64,000 nucleotides of DNA, taken from Zoroaster sp. YZ-2022. Its lineage: Eukaryota > Echinodermata > Asteroidea > Forcipulatida > Zoroasteridae. This document shows positions 12,599 through 24,200 of the stretch, one piece after another. Within the stretch, counting starts at the first letter, position 1; each line of letters opens with the position of its first letter. Location of the stretch: NCBI GenBank assembly GCA_029582265.1, contig CM055816.1, forward strand, positions 96,622,809 through 96,686,808, read 5' to 3'. Below the pieces are notes generated by a model. The model ran no database searches and was not told where the DNA came from. It saw nothing but the letters and a program-made list of their open reading frames with translations. The translations under genes were made by a program, and so were the position numbers.

Positions 12599-14911
12599 CT
12601 AAGAAGCTCTATGAAATTGGGAGTGGGAGTTATGGTCGAGCAAGGCCTGCAGAAAAAGATGGCAAGGTGCAACCGTAACACATGCCCACGAGATAGCCCA
12701 TTATACTCACACAGGTTGACGATTCACTCAGCACATCTTGTGGTTGAGTGGAAGGCTCAATTGCGAGGAAAGCATATGAATCAGGTTCAGTCAGTGTTAA
12801 TAAGCTGGAAGACGCGATATGATATAGTTCGTTCTCCTGAAGAAAAAAATTATAATTAGCGATACAGCTTGATTGATGTGAACAATTTGATTGGGTAAAC
12901 AATTGGACAAGGTAATCTCTGGAGATTCTGTACGTACTGTACTTCCCAATAGACCATTATCATGCTGCCACCATCTTGGTCAAGTTCCTTGTATCCAATA
13001 ACAATAATGAATGCTAATATTCATTGTACAAAAAGGAACGAGACTATTTCTCCTTCCAGCCTCGGTTTGGTTACATTGATTTGAATGAGAGAAAATCAAG
13101 ATGGCCGCACCATGATATAGGTATATTGTGTTTTTAAAATCTTGGGATATTTTTCGTACCTCATCAGACAGCAATGGGACCAGGGATCCGTCGTCATTCA
13201 AGATGTACGTCTCTGCCGTAGAGCACTTGAACGAAGAAGTGGATGAGGAAGGGTCTGAGGTTCCAACCAAGGTATGTTGGTCTGATGGCACTATTGAAGA
13301 GGTTCCTACCGATGATGTGGTCGAAGACAAGTGCGAAGAAGTCATTGTGGTGGCTGACGTGGAACTAATTCCCTGAAAGGACAATGCATTATTTTTAAAT
13401 TTATCACTAGGAACCTCAGTGACATTTTACCGTGCTGGTTTAGGGGGTGGGTTGTCATGAAGTAGTTCAAAGATCATGCAGGGCACTTTACCCCCACCCC
13501 CCTAAATAAAAAAAATATAAAAAATAACAAAAATAACAAACATAAATATCAATCAAATTAATGAATAAATAAATGAATCCATTATTTTGTAAATAAGCTA
13601 CGGTGGCTTTGTAAGTGGTGTTTGTGAAGTCTTTTGAAATATGAAATAAATGGAGTCGTTTAACTGCACTCAAGAGAAAAAAAAACATTAAATAAAAAAT
13701 ATTAAATAAACAAACAAACTAACTAACACCCAAACAACAAACAAAAAAACACCCCAACAAACAAACCAACTAACCAACCAAACAATTTATCAATAAACAC
13801 CACAAACATTCCAACACCCCAACACCCCGACACCCCAAACAAACAACCAATGAGACAAAAAAAAAATAATAATAAATGAATAAATAAATATATAATAACA
13901 AATAATGCGGTAACTTGTCAATTGCTTTCCAACTTTGGACGTTCCTGACTGGATGACTCTCACTCCTACATACCTCATCAACAATGTCATCTTTTGGCTG
14001 CTGATTGTCCAGATGACCAAGCGTATTTCTGGGGCGCTTTCGGTCGAGTCGTTTCAGGGATTTCATAGTGGGCAGAGACTGGTCATCCTCTCGGTGAGCT
14101 CCGTCTTCATCACTGCTTAATGAACTGACCAGACCCGTTTGCTTGCTACAAAGATACAGTCGAATCATGCATCTTTTAGCTTCATCGAGGAGGAGTCTCA
14201 ACGTTTTGGCTGGATCAACTGGTTGATGATTGCAGTCCCACAGATTTTCTTCAAACTCAAAATCTTCAATACGACCGTCTGTTTTTTCCTTTGGGAAAAC
14301 ATATTGTTTTGCCTGCTCTCCTAAACTTGAGATGGCGGTGTCTTTGAGAACATGCAGCTTGATAATGCCGCCGCCCATTGGAGCACGAACTTGCTTGTAA
14401 GCACGTGACTTGCAGTCATTGTTCAACCATCCCAGTTCGATTCGGCACTGCTCCTTTTCGGCATTTTTGTTTTTGGCACGCTTGTGTGGTCCCTTTTGGT
14501 TCATTAGGCCTAGGCATACTTTGTCCTTCAATCGTTCTATTAGTGAAGTGCGACTTGACTCCTTTTCATGCCCATCCTTTGAAGACAAACTTGAAACTTT
14601 ACGTTTGGAATAGGCAACCACTGCAATTCGATCCCCAAACTTCGGGACGTATTTAGCCAACTCCTCGTCTTGCATGACAACAACAACATTGCAGTCAATC
14701 TACATGTAAATGTACACACGAAAATATCGTATAATGCAAGTGCATGTTCACCACTAACTATTAAACACTAATCATAATATATTAGCTATATTACTAATTG
14801 ATGACATAGTAAAATAATTCATAATAATACCTTATCATCTTCCATCTTTATTATTACAACCTCTGTGATGTTTCTAGACTCCAGGAAGTCCCTCAGAGTA
14901 AGATCGCCCAT
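12599..14911 (-). CDS. Five-exon gene, 397-aa G2E3-like N-terminal-domain protein
   Basis: The exons are 14831-14911, 13974-14699, 13160-13372, 12711-12836 and 12599-12646. All have GT-AG borders and all join in phase 0. The protein starts MGDLTLRDFLESRNITEVVI and runs on through MEDDKIDCNVVVVMQDEELA. This is a short helical N-terminal module seen in many uncharacterised fish and invertebrate proteins annotated as G2/M-phase-specific E3 ligase-like. Residues around 80-200 carry LGWLNNDCKSRAYKQVRAPMGGG and FPKEKTDGRIEDFEFE, matching the second conserved block of that family. No HECT domain is seen; the C-terminus is Ser/Thr-rich and ends at TAG 12599. Function is unknown. The array beginning at 15345 lies only 430 bp upstream of its start codon. 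Confidence 0.72.
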
Positions 14912-15344
14912 GTTGGAACCTGATAATAAAACAACACAATCCTTTACTCAAAACGAAGTAAACGTTACACACACCAAACGGGGTTAAACGGGTAGGTGTT
15001 TTAGGCCTAAAATCATGGAGGAAGAAGAGTACACTTTTTCCACGGTAACATTACAGTCTTGAATTTTGCCTATAATCCAACCTAAATGTTTTCATGCACA
15101 CTTAGTTCGTAAAGTAGCTACTAATAAGCATTGTTTGGTCGCCTGCACAATAAATGTATGGTATACACGGTATACAATACACAGATTAGTTGGGATGAAT
15201 GTGTACAATGTGCGCAGCTTGAGCTTGGGGTCACTACAAAAGTCAGTGATCCCCCGTACCATGATGATACACCAAGGTGTATCACTTTCAATACTAGTAC
15301 AAGTTCATGTGGACAACAGCTGCGGAAAGTAGTAAGCCTACCTA
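14912..15344. promoter_or_regulatory. Upstream region of the 397-aa gene
   Basis: These 430 bp separate the gene's start codon from the tandem array. No TATA box was recognised. The promoter must lie here or inside the array, or an untranslated exon has been missed. Confidence 0.3.
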
Positions 15345-15501
15345 CAATCCCGGCCAAAATAGTTGGGACACGTGACAATAAACATACCCTGCCATGTCCC
15401 CACTCTCCGCTCTCCCGCTCCCCCCACCAATGTTGTTATCGCCCAATAAGAGCCAACATTGTCAGGGGGCCGGGGGGCCCAGCGAGATTTGACCGGGATT
15501 G
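15345..15501. mobile_element. Mariner-type MITE, first of ten
   Basis: The terminal inverted repeats are CAATCCCGGCCAAA and TTTGACCGGGATTG. The start, ending in GTTGGGACACG, looks like Tc1/mariner ends, and the flanking TA agrees with that group's target choice. It has no coding capacity. The centre holds a C-rich strand (CCCCGCTCTCC) and a second inverted repeat, CCAATGTTG with CCAACATTG. Confidence 0.7.
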
Positions 15502-17121
15502 TCTGAATTCCCTTGTAGTATGTGAGCGACATGGCCATTTTATCCATGCGCTTATTGTCTGTCTTTGTGATTTTTTTTTTTTTTGTTCAGTTTATTTTAT
15601 TTTATTATTACAGTAGTATTATTAAGTTTTCTCTGGAGGGGTGTTTGGTTTTGTTTCCCAAACATGAAATGGCGTCCAAAGGTTGAATTAAAGATCATTT
15701 TTTTGGGAAAAAATAATAATAATGATAAAATATTATTGTAGATTTTACCCTAACGTGTGATAAATTATACTCTGTATACTCAGTGTTTCCAGAGTGCTGC
15801 GGACAAAAATATACAAACGTTCTAAAAAAAATAATAATAATAAAATATTATTGTTGATTTTACCATAATGTGTGATGAGCACTGTATACTCTGTTTCCCG
15901 AGTGCTGCGGACATAAATACACCATCACTCTGATCGGGTGAGACTCGAACGTACGATTCCTGCATTCCACAGCAGATGTCTTATCCACTATACCACCATG
16001 GTTTCCGCCAACAAAACGCCAGTTCGATCCCCATTCATCTGTCGATGGATAATGTAACCACGGTTCACCACTGTACAATAAAGAAGGAGAGTCACTCCCT
16101 TCCTTTCTATTTTGGTTTCGATGGATCACCGTTGGATTTTTCGTCAAAATAACGGAATGAGGGGATGAAAACAAATTGAAGAGGCTTGTATGTTGTTTGT
16201 GTATCCTAATGCGCTTTTCGCGTTGAACACAAACTCTCTTTTGGGAACTTATGGACCAAAATGGCATGGTGAACCGTGTACGGTGCACGCTACAATTAAG
16301 TTCTGTTTTGCGCAAGCGCATTGCATCATACATCGTCCTTAAACAATATTTTAAGGGAGTGACTCTCCTTTTTCCTTATTGTACAGTGGTGAACCGTGGT
16401 TACACTATCCATCGACGGATTAAAGGAATCGAACTGGGGACTCGTCGGTTCGAATCCCAACCAACTAGAATGTTTATGTATTTTTGTCCGCAACACCTAC
16501 AATAATATTATTTTTATTTTTTTAATTTTTTAATTTTTTTTAATTTTTGGATGATGATTTTGAGGAGGAGAGTGACGAAAATGATGAGGATGACGTCCAG
16601 CGTCACCTACATCATTGGCATCATCATCATCACGAGATGATCACCAACACCATCACTTGCCTTGTCCCTTAATGTATTGTCCCTGAGACAAAGACAAAGA
16701 CTGCGGTTTGCCCGCGTCTGGTCAGCTTGCTTCGTATAAACTAAGAGAAAATTCAGACAATCCCGGCCAAAATAGTTGGGACACGTGACAATAAACATAC
16801 CCTGCCCTGTCCCCGCTCTCCGCTCCCCCGCTCCCCCCACCAATGTTGTTATCGCCAGCCGGAGCACAGACCGCCCAATAAGAGCCAACATTGTCAGGGG
16901 GCCGGGGGGCACAGCGAGATTTGACCGGGATTGTCTGAATTCCCTTGTAGTATGTGAGCGACATGGCCATTTTATCCATGCGCTTATTGTCTGTCTTTGT
17001 GAATTTTTTTTTTTTTTTCAGTTTATTTTATTTTATTATTACAGTAGTATTATTAAGTTTTCTCTGGAGGGGTGTTTGGTTTTGTTTCCCAAACATGAAA
17101 TGGCGTCCAAAGGTTGAATTA

Positions 17122-17331
17122 AAGATCATTTTTTTGGGAAAAAATAATAATAATGATAAAATATTATTGTAGATTTTACCCTAACGTGTGATAAATTATA
17201 CTCTGTATACTCAGTGTTTCCAGAGTGCTGCGGACAAAAATATACAAACGTTCTACTCGGGTGGGATTCGAACGTACGATCCCCGCGTTTTAACGCAGAT
17301 GTGTTAACCACTACACCACCGTGGCACCCGA
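17122..17331 (-). mobile_element. tRNA-derived SINE A (representative, second array unit)
   Basis: The minus-strand head (17331 to 17257) folds like a tRNA, with a perfect 7-bp acceptor stem (TCGGGTG/CACCCGA). It has box A TGGTGTAGTGG and box B GTTCGAATCC. The T stem is mismatched and the anticodon loop is irregular, so it is a SINE promoter head and not a working tRNA. The body reads GTCCGCAGCACTC and the tail is (ATT)n. The copy recurs in every array unit except the first, where the head is deleted. Confidence 0.7.
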
Positions 17332-17399
17332 ATAAGTAGAGGCAAAGGTTGAATTAAAGAACATTGGGGAAAAAAGACAACAATATTTAAAAAATAATA

Positions 17400-17570
17400 A
17401 TAATAAAATATTATTGTTGATTTTACCATAATGTGTGATAAGCACTGTATACTCTGTTTCCCGAGTGCTGCGGAAATAAATACACCATCACTCTGATCGG
17501 GTAAGACTCGAACCTACGATCCCTGCATTCCACAGCAGATGTCTTATCCACTATACCACCATGGTATCCG
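17400..17570 (-). mobile_element. tRNA-derived SINE B (representative)
   Basis: This is a second head on the minus strand (17570 to 17495) with box A TGGTATAGTGG and box B GGTTCGAGTC. It is followed by the same GTCCGCAGCACTCGG-type body and ATT-rich tail as SINE A. It is present in all nine spacers. Confidence 0.65.
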
Positions 17571-17574
17571 CCAA

Positions 17575-17992
17575 CAAAACGCCAGTTCGATCCCCATTCA
17601 TCTGTCGATGGATAATGTAACCACGGTTCACCACTGTACAATAAAGAAGGAGAGTCACTCCCTTCCTTTCTATTTTGGTTTCGATGGATCACCGTTGGAT
17701 TTTTCGTCAAAATAACGGAATGAGGGGATGAAAACAAATTGAAGAGGCTTGTATGTTGTTTGTGTATCCTAATGTGCTTTTCGCGTTGAACACAAACTCT
17801 CTTTTGGGAACTTATGGACCAAAATGGCATGGTGAACCGTACAGGTGCACGCTACAATTAAGTTATGTTTTGCGCAAGCGCATTGCATCATACATCGTCC
17901 TTAAACAATATTTTAAGGGAGTGACTCTCCTTTTTCCTTATTGTACAGTGGTGAACCGTGGTTACACTATCCATCGACGGATTAAAGGAATC
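17575..17992. repeat. Inverted repeat inside each array spacer
   Basis: About 80 bp near 17580-17660, containing ACCACGGTTCACCACTGTAC and GGAGAGTCACTCCC, is mirrored near 17920-17990 by the complement. Roughly 280 bp lie between. The palindrome recurs in every unit. It probably comes from two SINE or MITE copies in opposite orientation. Confidence 0.75.
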
Positions 17993-18066
17993 GAACTGGG
18001 GACTCGTCGGTTCGAATCCCAACCAAGTAGAATGTTTATGTATTTTTGTCCGCAACACCTACAATA
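17948..18066 (+). mobile_element. tRNA-derived SINE C (representative, opposite strand)
   Basis: A third copy of the same SINE family lies on the plus strand, with box B GGTTCGAATCC and the body GTATTTTTGTCCGCAACACC. Each spacer thus carries two copies on one strand and one on the other. Confidence 0.55.
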
Positions 18067-18111
18067 ATATTATTTTAATTGTTTAAATTATTTTTAATTT
18101 TTTAATTTTTG

Positions 18112-18235
18112 GATGATGATTTTGAGGAGGAGAGTGACGAAGATGATGACGATGACGTCCAGCGTCACCTACATCATTGGCATCATCATCATCACGAGAT
18201 GATCACCAACACCATCACTTGCCTTGGCCCTTAAT
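18112..18235. repeat. GAT-rich / CAT-rich segment of the array spacer
   Basis: A GATGATGAC-rich stretch is followed by CATCATCATCATC and GAGATGATC, so the strand can fold on itself. In one frame it reads as acidic residues followed by histidines (EDDDDDVQ then HHHHHE). This recurs in every unit, but the flanking frame is not kept. I regard it as simple sequence. Confidence 0.55.
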
Positions 18236-21200
18236 GTATTGTCCCTGAGACAAAGACAAAGACTGCGGTTTGCTCGCGTTTGGTCACGGCTTCGTATATA
18301 AACTAAGAGAAAATTCAGACAATCCCGGCCAAAATAGTTGGGACACGTGACAATAAACATACCCTGCCCTGTCCCCGCTCTCCCGCTCCCCCCACCAATG
18401 TTGTTATCGCCCAATAAGAGCCAACATTGTCAGGGGGCCGGGGGGGCCCAGCGAGATTTGACCGGGATTGTCTGAATTCCCTTGTAGTATGTGAGCGACA
18501 TGGCCATTTTATCCATGCGCTTATTGTCTGTCTTTGTGAATTTTTTTTTTTGTTCAGTTTATTTTATTTTATTATTACAGTAGTATTATTAAGTTTTCTC
18601 TGGAGGGGTGTTTGGTTTTGTTTCCCAAACATGAAATGGCGTCCAAAGGTTGAATTAAAGATCATTTTTTGGGGAAAAAATAATAATAATGATAAAATAT
18701 TATTGTAGATTTTACCCTAACGTGTGATAAATTATACTCTGTATACTCAGTGTTTCCAGAGTGCTGCGGACAAAAATATACAAACGTTCTACTCGGGTGG
18801 GATTCGAACGTACGATCCCCGCGTTTTAACGCAGATGTGTTAACCACTACACCACCGTGGCACCCGAATAAGTAGAGGCAAAGGTTGAATTAAAGAACAT
18901 TGGGGAAAAAAGACAACAATATTTAAAAAAAAACAATAATAATAAAATATTATTGTTGATTTTACCATAATGTGTGATAAGCACTGTATACTCTGTTTCC
19001 CGAGTGCTGCGGAAATAAATACACCATCACTCTGATCGGGTAAGACTCGAACCTACGATCCCTGCATTCCACAGCAGATGTCTTATCCACTATACCACCA
19101 TGGTATCCGCCAACAAAACGCCAGTTCGATCCCCATTCATCTGTCGATGGATAATGTAACCACGGTTCACCACTGTACAATAAAGAAGGAGAGTCACTCC
19201 CTTCCTTTCTATTTTGGTTTCGATGGATCACCGTTGGATTTTTCGTCAAAATAACGGAATGAGGGGATGAAAACAAATTGAAGAGGCTTGTATGTTGTTT
19301 GTGTATCCTAATGTGCTTTTCGCGTTGAACACAAACTCTCTTTTGGGAACTTATGGACCAAAATGGCATGGTGAACCGTGTACGGTGCACGCTACAATTA
19401 AGTTATGTTTTGCGCAAGCGCATTGCATCATACATCGTCCTTAAACAATATTTTAAGGGAGTGACTCTCCTTTTTCCTTATTGTACAGTGGTGAACCGTG
19501 GTTACACTATCCATCGACGGATTAAAGGAATCGAACTGGGGACTCGTCGGTTCGAATCCCAACCAAGTAGAATGTTTATGTATTTTTGTCCGCAACACCT
19601 ACAATAATATTATTTTAATTGTTTAAATTATTTTTAATTTTTTAATTTTTGGATGATGATTTTGAGGAGGAGAGTGACGAAGATGATGACGATGACGTCC
19701 AGCGTCACCTACATCATTGGCATCATCATCATCACGAGATGATCACCAACACCATCACTTGCCTTGGCCCTTAATGTATTGTCCCTGAGACAAAGACAAA
19801 GACTGCGGTTTGCTCGCGTTTGGTCACGGCTTCGTATATAAACTAAGAGAAAATTCAGACAATCCCGGCCAAAATAGTTGGGACACGTGACAATAAACAT
19901 ACCCTGCCCTGTCCCCGCTCTCCCGCTCCCCCCACCAATGTTGTTATCGCCCAATAAGAGCCAACATTGTCAGGGGGCCGGGGGGGCCCAGCGAGATTGA
20001 CCGATTGTCTGAATTCCCTTTTAGTATGTTAGCGACATGGCCATTTTATCCATGCGCTTATTGTCTGTCTTTGTGAATTTTTTTTTTTGTTCAGTTTATT
20101 TTATTTTATTATTACAGTAGTATTATTAAGTTTTCTCTGGAGGGGTGTTTGGTTTTGTTTCCCAAACATGAAATGGCGTCCAAAGGTTGAATTAAAGATA
20201 ATTTTTGGGAAAAATAATAATAATGATAAAATATTATTGTAGATTTTACCCTAACGTGTGATAAATTATACTCTGTATACTCAGTGTTTCCAGAGTGCTG
20301 CGGACAAAAATATACAAACGTTCTACTCGGGTGGGATTCGAACGTACGATCCCCGCGTTTTAACGCAGATGTGTTAACCACTACACCACCGTGTCACCCG
20401 AATAAGTAGAGGCAAAGGTTGAATTAAAGAACATTGGGGAAAAAAGACAACAATATTTTTTAAAAAATAATAATAATAAAATATTATTGTTGATTTTACC
20501 ATAATGTGTGATAAGCACTGTATACTCTGTTTCCCGAGTGCTGCGGAAATAAATACACCATCACTCTGATCGGGTAAGACTCGAACCTACGATCCTTGCA
20601 TTCCACAGCAGATGTCTTATCCACTATACCACCATGGTATCCGCCAACAAAACGCCAGTTCGATCCCCATTCATCTGTCGATGGATAATGTAACCACGGT
20701 TCACCACTGTACAATAAAGAAGGAGAGTCACTCCCTTCCTTTCTATTTTGGTTTCGATGGATCACCGTTGGATTTTTCGTCAAAATAACGGAATGAGGGG
20801 ATGAAAACAAATTGAAGAGGCTTGTATGTTGTTTGTGTATCCTAATGTGCTTTTCGCGTTGAACACAAACTCTCTTTTGGGAACTTATGGACCAAAATGG
20901 CATGGTGAACCGTGTACGGTGCACGCTACAATTAAGTTCTGTTTTGCGCAAGCGCATTGCATCATACATCGTCCTTAAACAATATTTTAAGGGAGTGACT
21001 CTCCTTTTTCCTTATTGTACAGTGGTGAACCGTGGTTACACTATCCATCGACGGATTAAAGGAATCGAACTGGGGACTCGTCGGTTCGAATCCCAACCAA
21101 GTAGAATGTTTATGTATTTTTGTCCGCAACACCTACAATAATATTATTTTAATTTTTTAAATTATTTTTAAATTTTTTATTTTTGGATGATGATTTTGAG

Positions 21201-24200
21201 GAGGAGAGTGACGAAGATGATGACGATGACGTCCAGCGTCACCTACATCATTGGCATCATCATCATCACGAGATGATCACCAACACCATCACTTGCCTTG
21301 TCCCTTAATGTATTGTCCCTGAGACAAAGACTGCGGTTTGCCCGCGTTTGGTCACGGCTTCGTATATAAACTAAGAGAAAATTCAGACAATCCCGGCCAA
21401 AATAGTTGGGACACGTGACAATAAACATACCCTGCCCTGTCCCCGCTCTCCGCTCTCCCGCTCCCCCCACCAATGTTGTTATCGCCCAATAAGAGCCAAC
21501 ATTGTCAGGGGGCCGGGGGGCCCAGCGAGATTTGACCGGGATTGTCTGAATTCCCTTGTAGTATGTGAGCGACATGGCCATTTTATCCATGCGCTTATTG
21601 TCTGTCTTTGTGAAAAAAAATTTTGTTCAGTTTATTTTATTTTATTATTACAGTAGTATTATTAAGTTTTCTCTGGAGGGGTGTTTGGTTTTGTTTCCCA
21701 AACATGAAATGGCGTCCAAAGGTTGAATTAAAGATCATTTTTTTGGGAAAAAATAATAATAATGATAAAATATTATTGTAGATTTTACCTAACGTGTGAT
21801 AAATTATACTCTGTATACTCAGTGTTTCCAGAGTGCTGCGGACAAAAATATACAAACGTTCTACTCGGGTGGGATTCGAACGTACGATCCCCGCGTTTTA
21901 ACGCAGATGTGTTAACCACTACACCACCGTGGCACCCGAATAAGTAGAGGCAAAGGTTGAATTAAAGAACATTGGGGAAAAAAAGACAACAATATTTAAA
22001 AAAAAACAATAATAATAAAATATTATTGTTGATTTTACCATAATGTGTGATAAGCACTGTATACTCTGTTTCCCGAGTGCTGCGGAAATAAATACACCAT
22101 CACTCTGATCGGGTAAGACTCGAACCTACGATCCCTGCATTCCACAGCAGATGTCTTATCCACTATACCACCATGGTATCCGCCAACAAAACGCCAGTTC
22201 GATCCCCATTCATCTGTCGATGGATAATGTAACCACGGTTCACCACTGTACAATAAAGAAGGAGAGTCACTCCCTTCCTTTCTATTTTGGTTTCGATGGA
22301 TCACCGTTGGATTTTTCGTCAAAATAACGGAATGAGGGGATGAAAACAAATTGAAGAGGCTTGTATGTTGTTTGTGTATCCTAATGTGCTTTTCGCGTTG
22401 AACACAAACTCTCTTTTGGGAACTTATGGACCAAAATGGCATGGTGAACCGTGTACGGTGCACGCTACAATTAAGTTCTGTTTTGCGCAAGCGCATTGCA
22501 TCATACATCGTCCTTAAACAATATTTTAAGGGAGTGACTCTCCTTTTTCCTTATTGTACAGTGGTGAACCGTGGTTACACTATCCATCGACGGATTAAAG
22601 GAATCGAACTGGGGACTCGTCGGTTCGAATCCCAACCAAGTAGAATGTTTATGTATTTTTGTCCGCAACACCTACAATAATATTATTTTAATTTTTTAAA
22701 TTATTTTTAAATTTTTTATTTTTGGATGATGATTTTGAGGAGGAGAGTGACGAAGATGATGACGATGACGTCCAGCGTCACCTACATCATTGGCATCATC
22801 ATCATCACGAGATGATCACCAACACCATCACTTGCCTTGTCCCTTAATGTATTGTCCCTGAGACAAAGACAAAGACTGCGGTTTGCCCGCGTTTGGTCAC
22901 GGCTTCGTATATAAACTAAGAGAATTCAGACAATCCCGGCCAAAATAGTTGGGACACGTGACAATAAACATACCCTGCCCTGTCCCCGCTCTCCCGCTCC
23001 CCCCACCAATGTTGTTATCGCCCAATAAGAGCCAACATTGTCAGGGGGCCGGGGGGGCCCAGCGAGATTTGACCGGATTGTCTGAATTCCCTTGTAGTAT
23101 GTGAGCGACATGGCCATTTTATCCATGCGCTTATTGTCTGTCTTTGTGAAAAAAGATTTTTTGTTCAGTTTATTTTATTTTATTATTACAGTAGTATTAT
23201 TAAGTTTTCTCTGGAGGGGTGTTTGGTTTTGTTTCCCAAACATGAAATGGCGTCCAAAGGTTGAATTAAAGATCATTTTTTGGGGAAAAAATAATAATAA
23301 TGATAAAATATTATTGTAGATTTTACCTAACGTGTGATAAATTATACTCTGTATACTCAGTGTTTCCAGAGTGCTGCGGACAAAATATACACAAACGTTC
23401 TACTCGGGTGGGATTCGAACGTACGATCCCCGCGTTTTAACGCAGATGTGTTAACCACTACACCACCGTGGCACCCGAATAAGTAGAGGCAAAGGTTGAA
23501 TTAAAGAACATTGGGGAAAAAAGACAACAATATTTTTTAAAAAATAATAATAATAAAATATTATTGTTGATTTTACCATAATGTGTGATAAGCACTGTAT
23601 ACTCTGTTTCCCGAGTGCTGCGGAAATAATACCACCATCACTCTGATCGGGTAAGACTCGAACCTACGATCCTTGCATTCCACAGCAGATGTCTTATCCA
23701 CTATACCACCATGGTATCCGCCAACAAAACGCCAGTTCGATCCCCATTCATCTGTCGATGGATAATGTAACCACGGTTCACCACTGTACAATAAAGAAGG
23801 AGAGTCACTCCCTTCCTTTCTATTTTGGTTTCGATGGATCACCGTTGGATTTTTCGTCAAAATAACGGAATGAGGGGATGAAAACAAATTGAAGAGGCTT
23901 GTATGTTGTTTGTGTATCCTAATGTGCTTTTCGCGTTGAACACAAACTCTCTTTTGGGAACTTATGGACCAAAATGGCATGGTGAACCGTGTACGGTGCA
24001 CGCTACAATTAAGTTCTGTTTTGCGCAAGCGCATTGCATCATACATCGTCCTTAAACAATATTTTAAGGGAGTGACTCTCCTTTTTCCTTATTGTACAGT
24101 GGTGAACCGTGGTTACACTATCCATCGACGGATTAAAGGAATCGAACTGGGGACTCGTCGGTTCGAATCCCAACCAAGTAGAATGTTTATGTATTTTTGT

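Noticed and set aside
13488..13970. Extension of the 397-aa gene's exon 2 frame past 13974
   Set aside because: The added residues are low-complexity hydrophobic sequence from AAT-rich intron; a consensus donor GAG/GTATGT lies at 13974.
17257..17331. Possible tRNA genes in the 13.9 kb array
   Set aside because: The acceptor stem pairs well, but the T stem is mismatched, the anticodon loop is irregular, and a SINE body and ATT tail follow.
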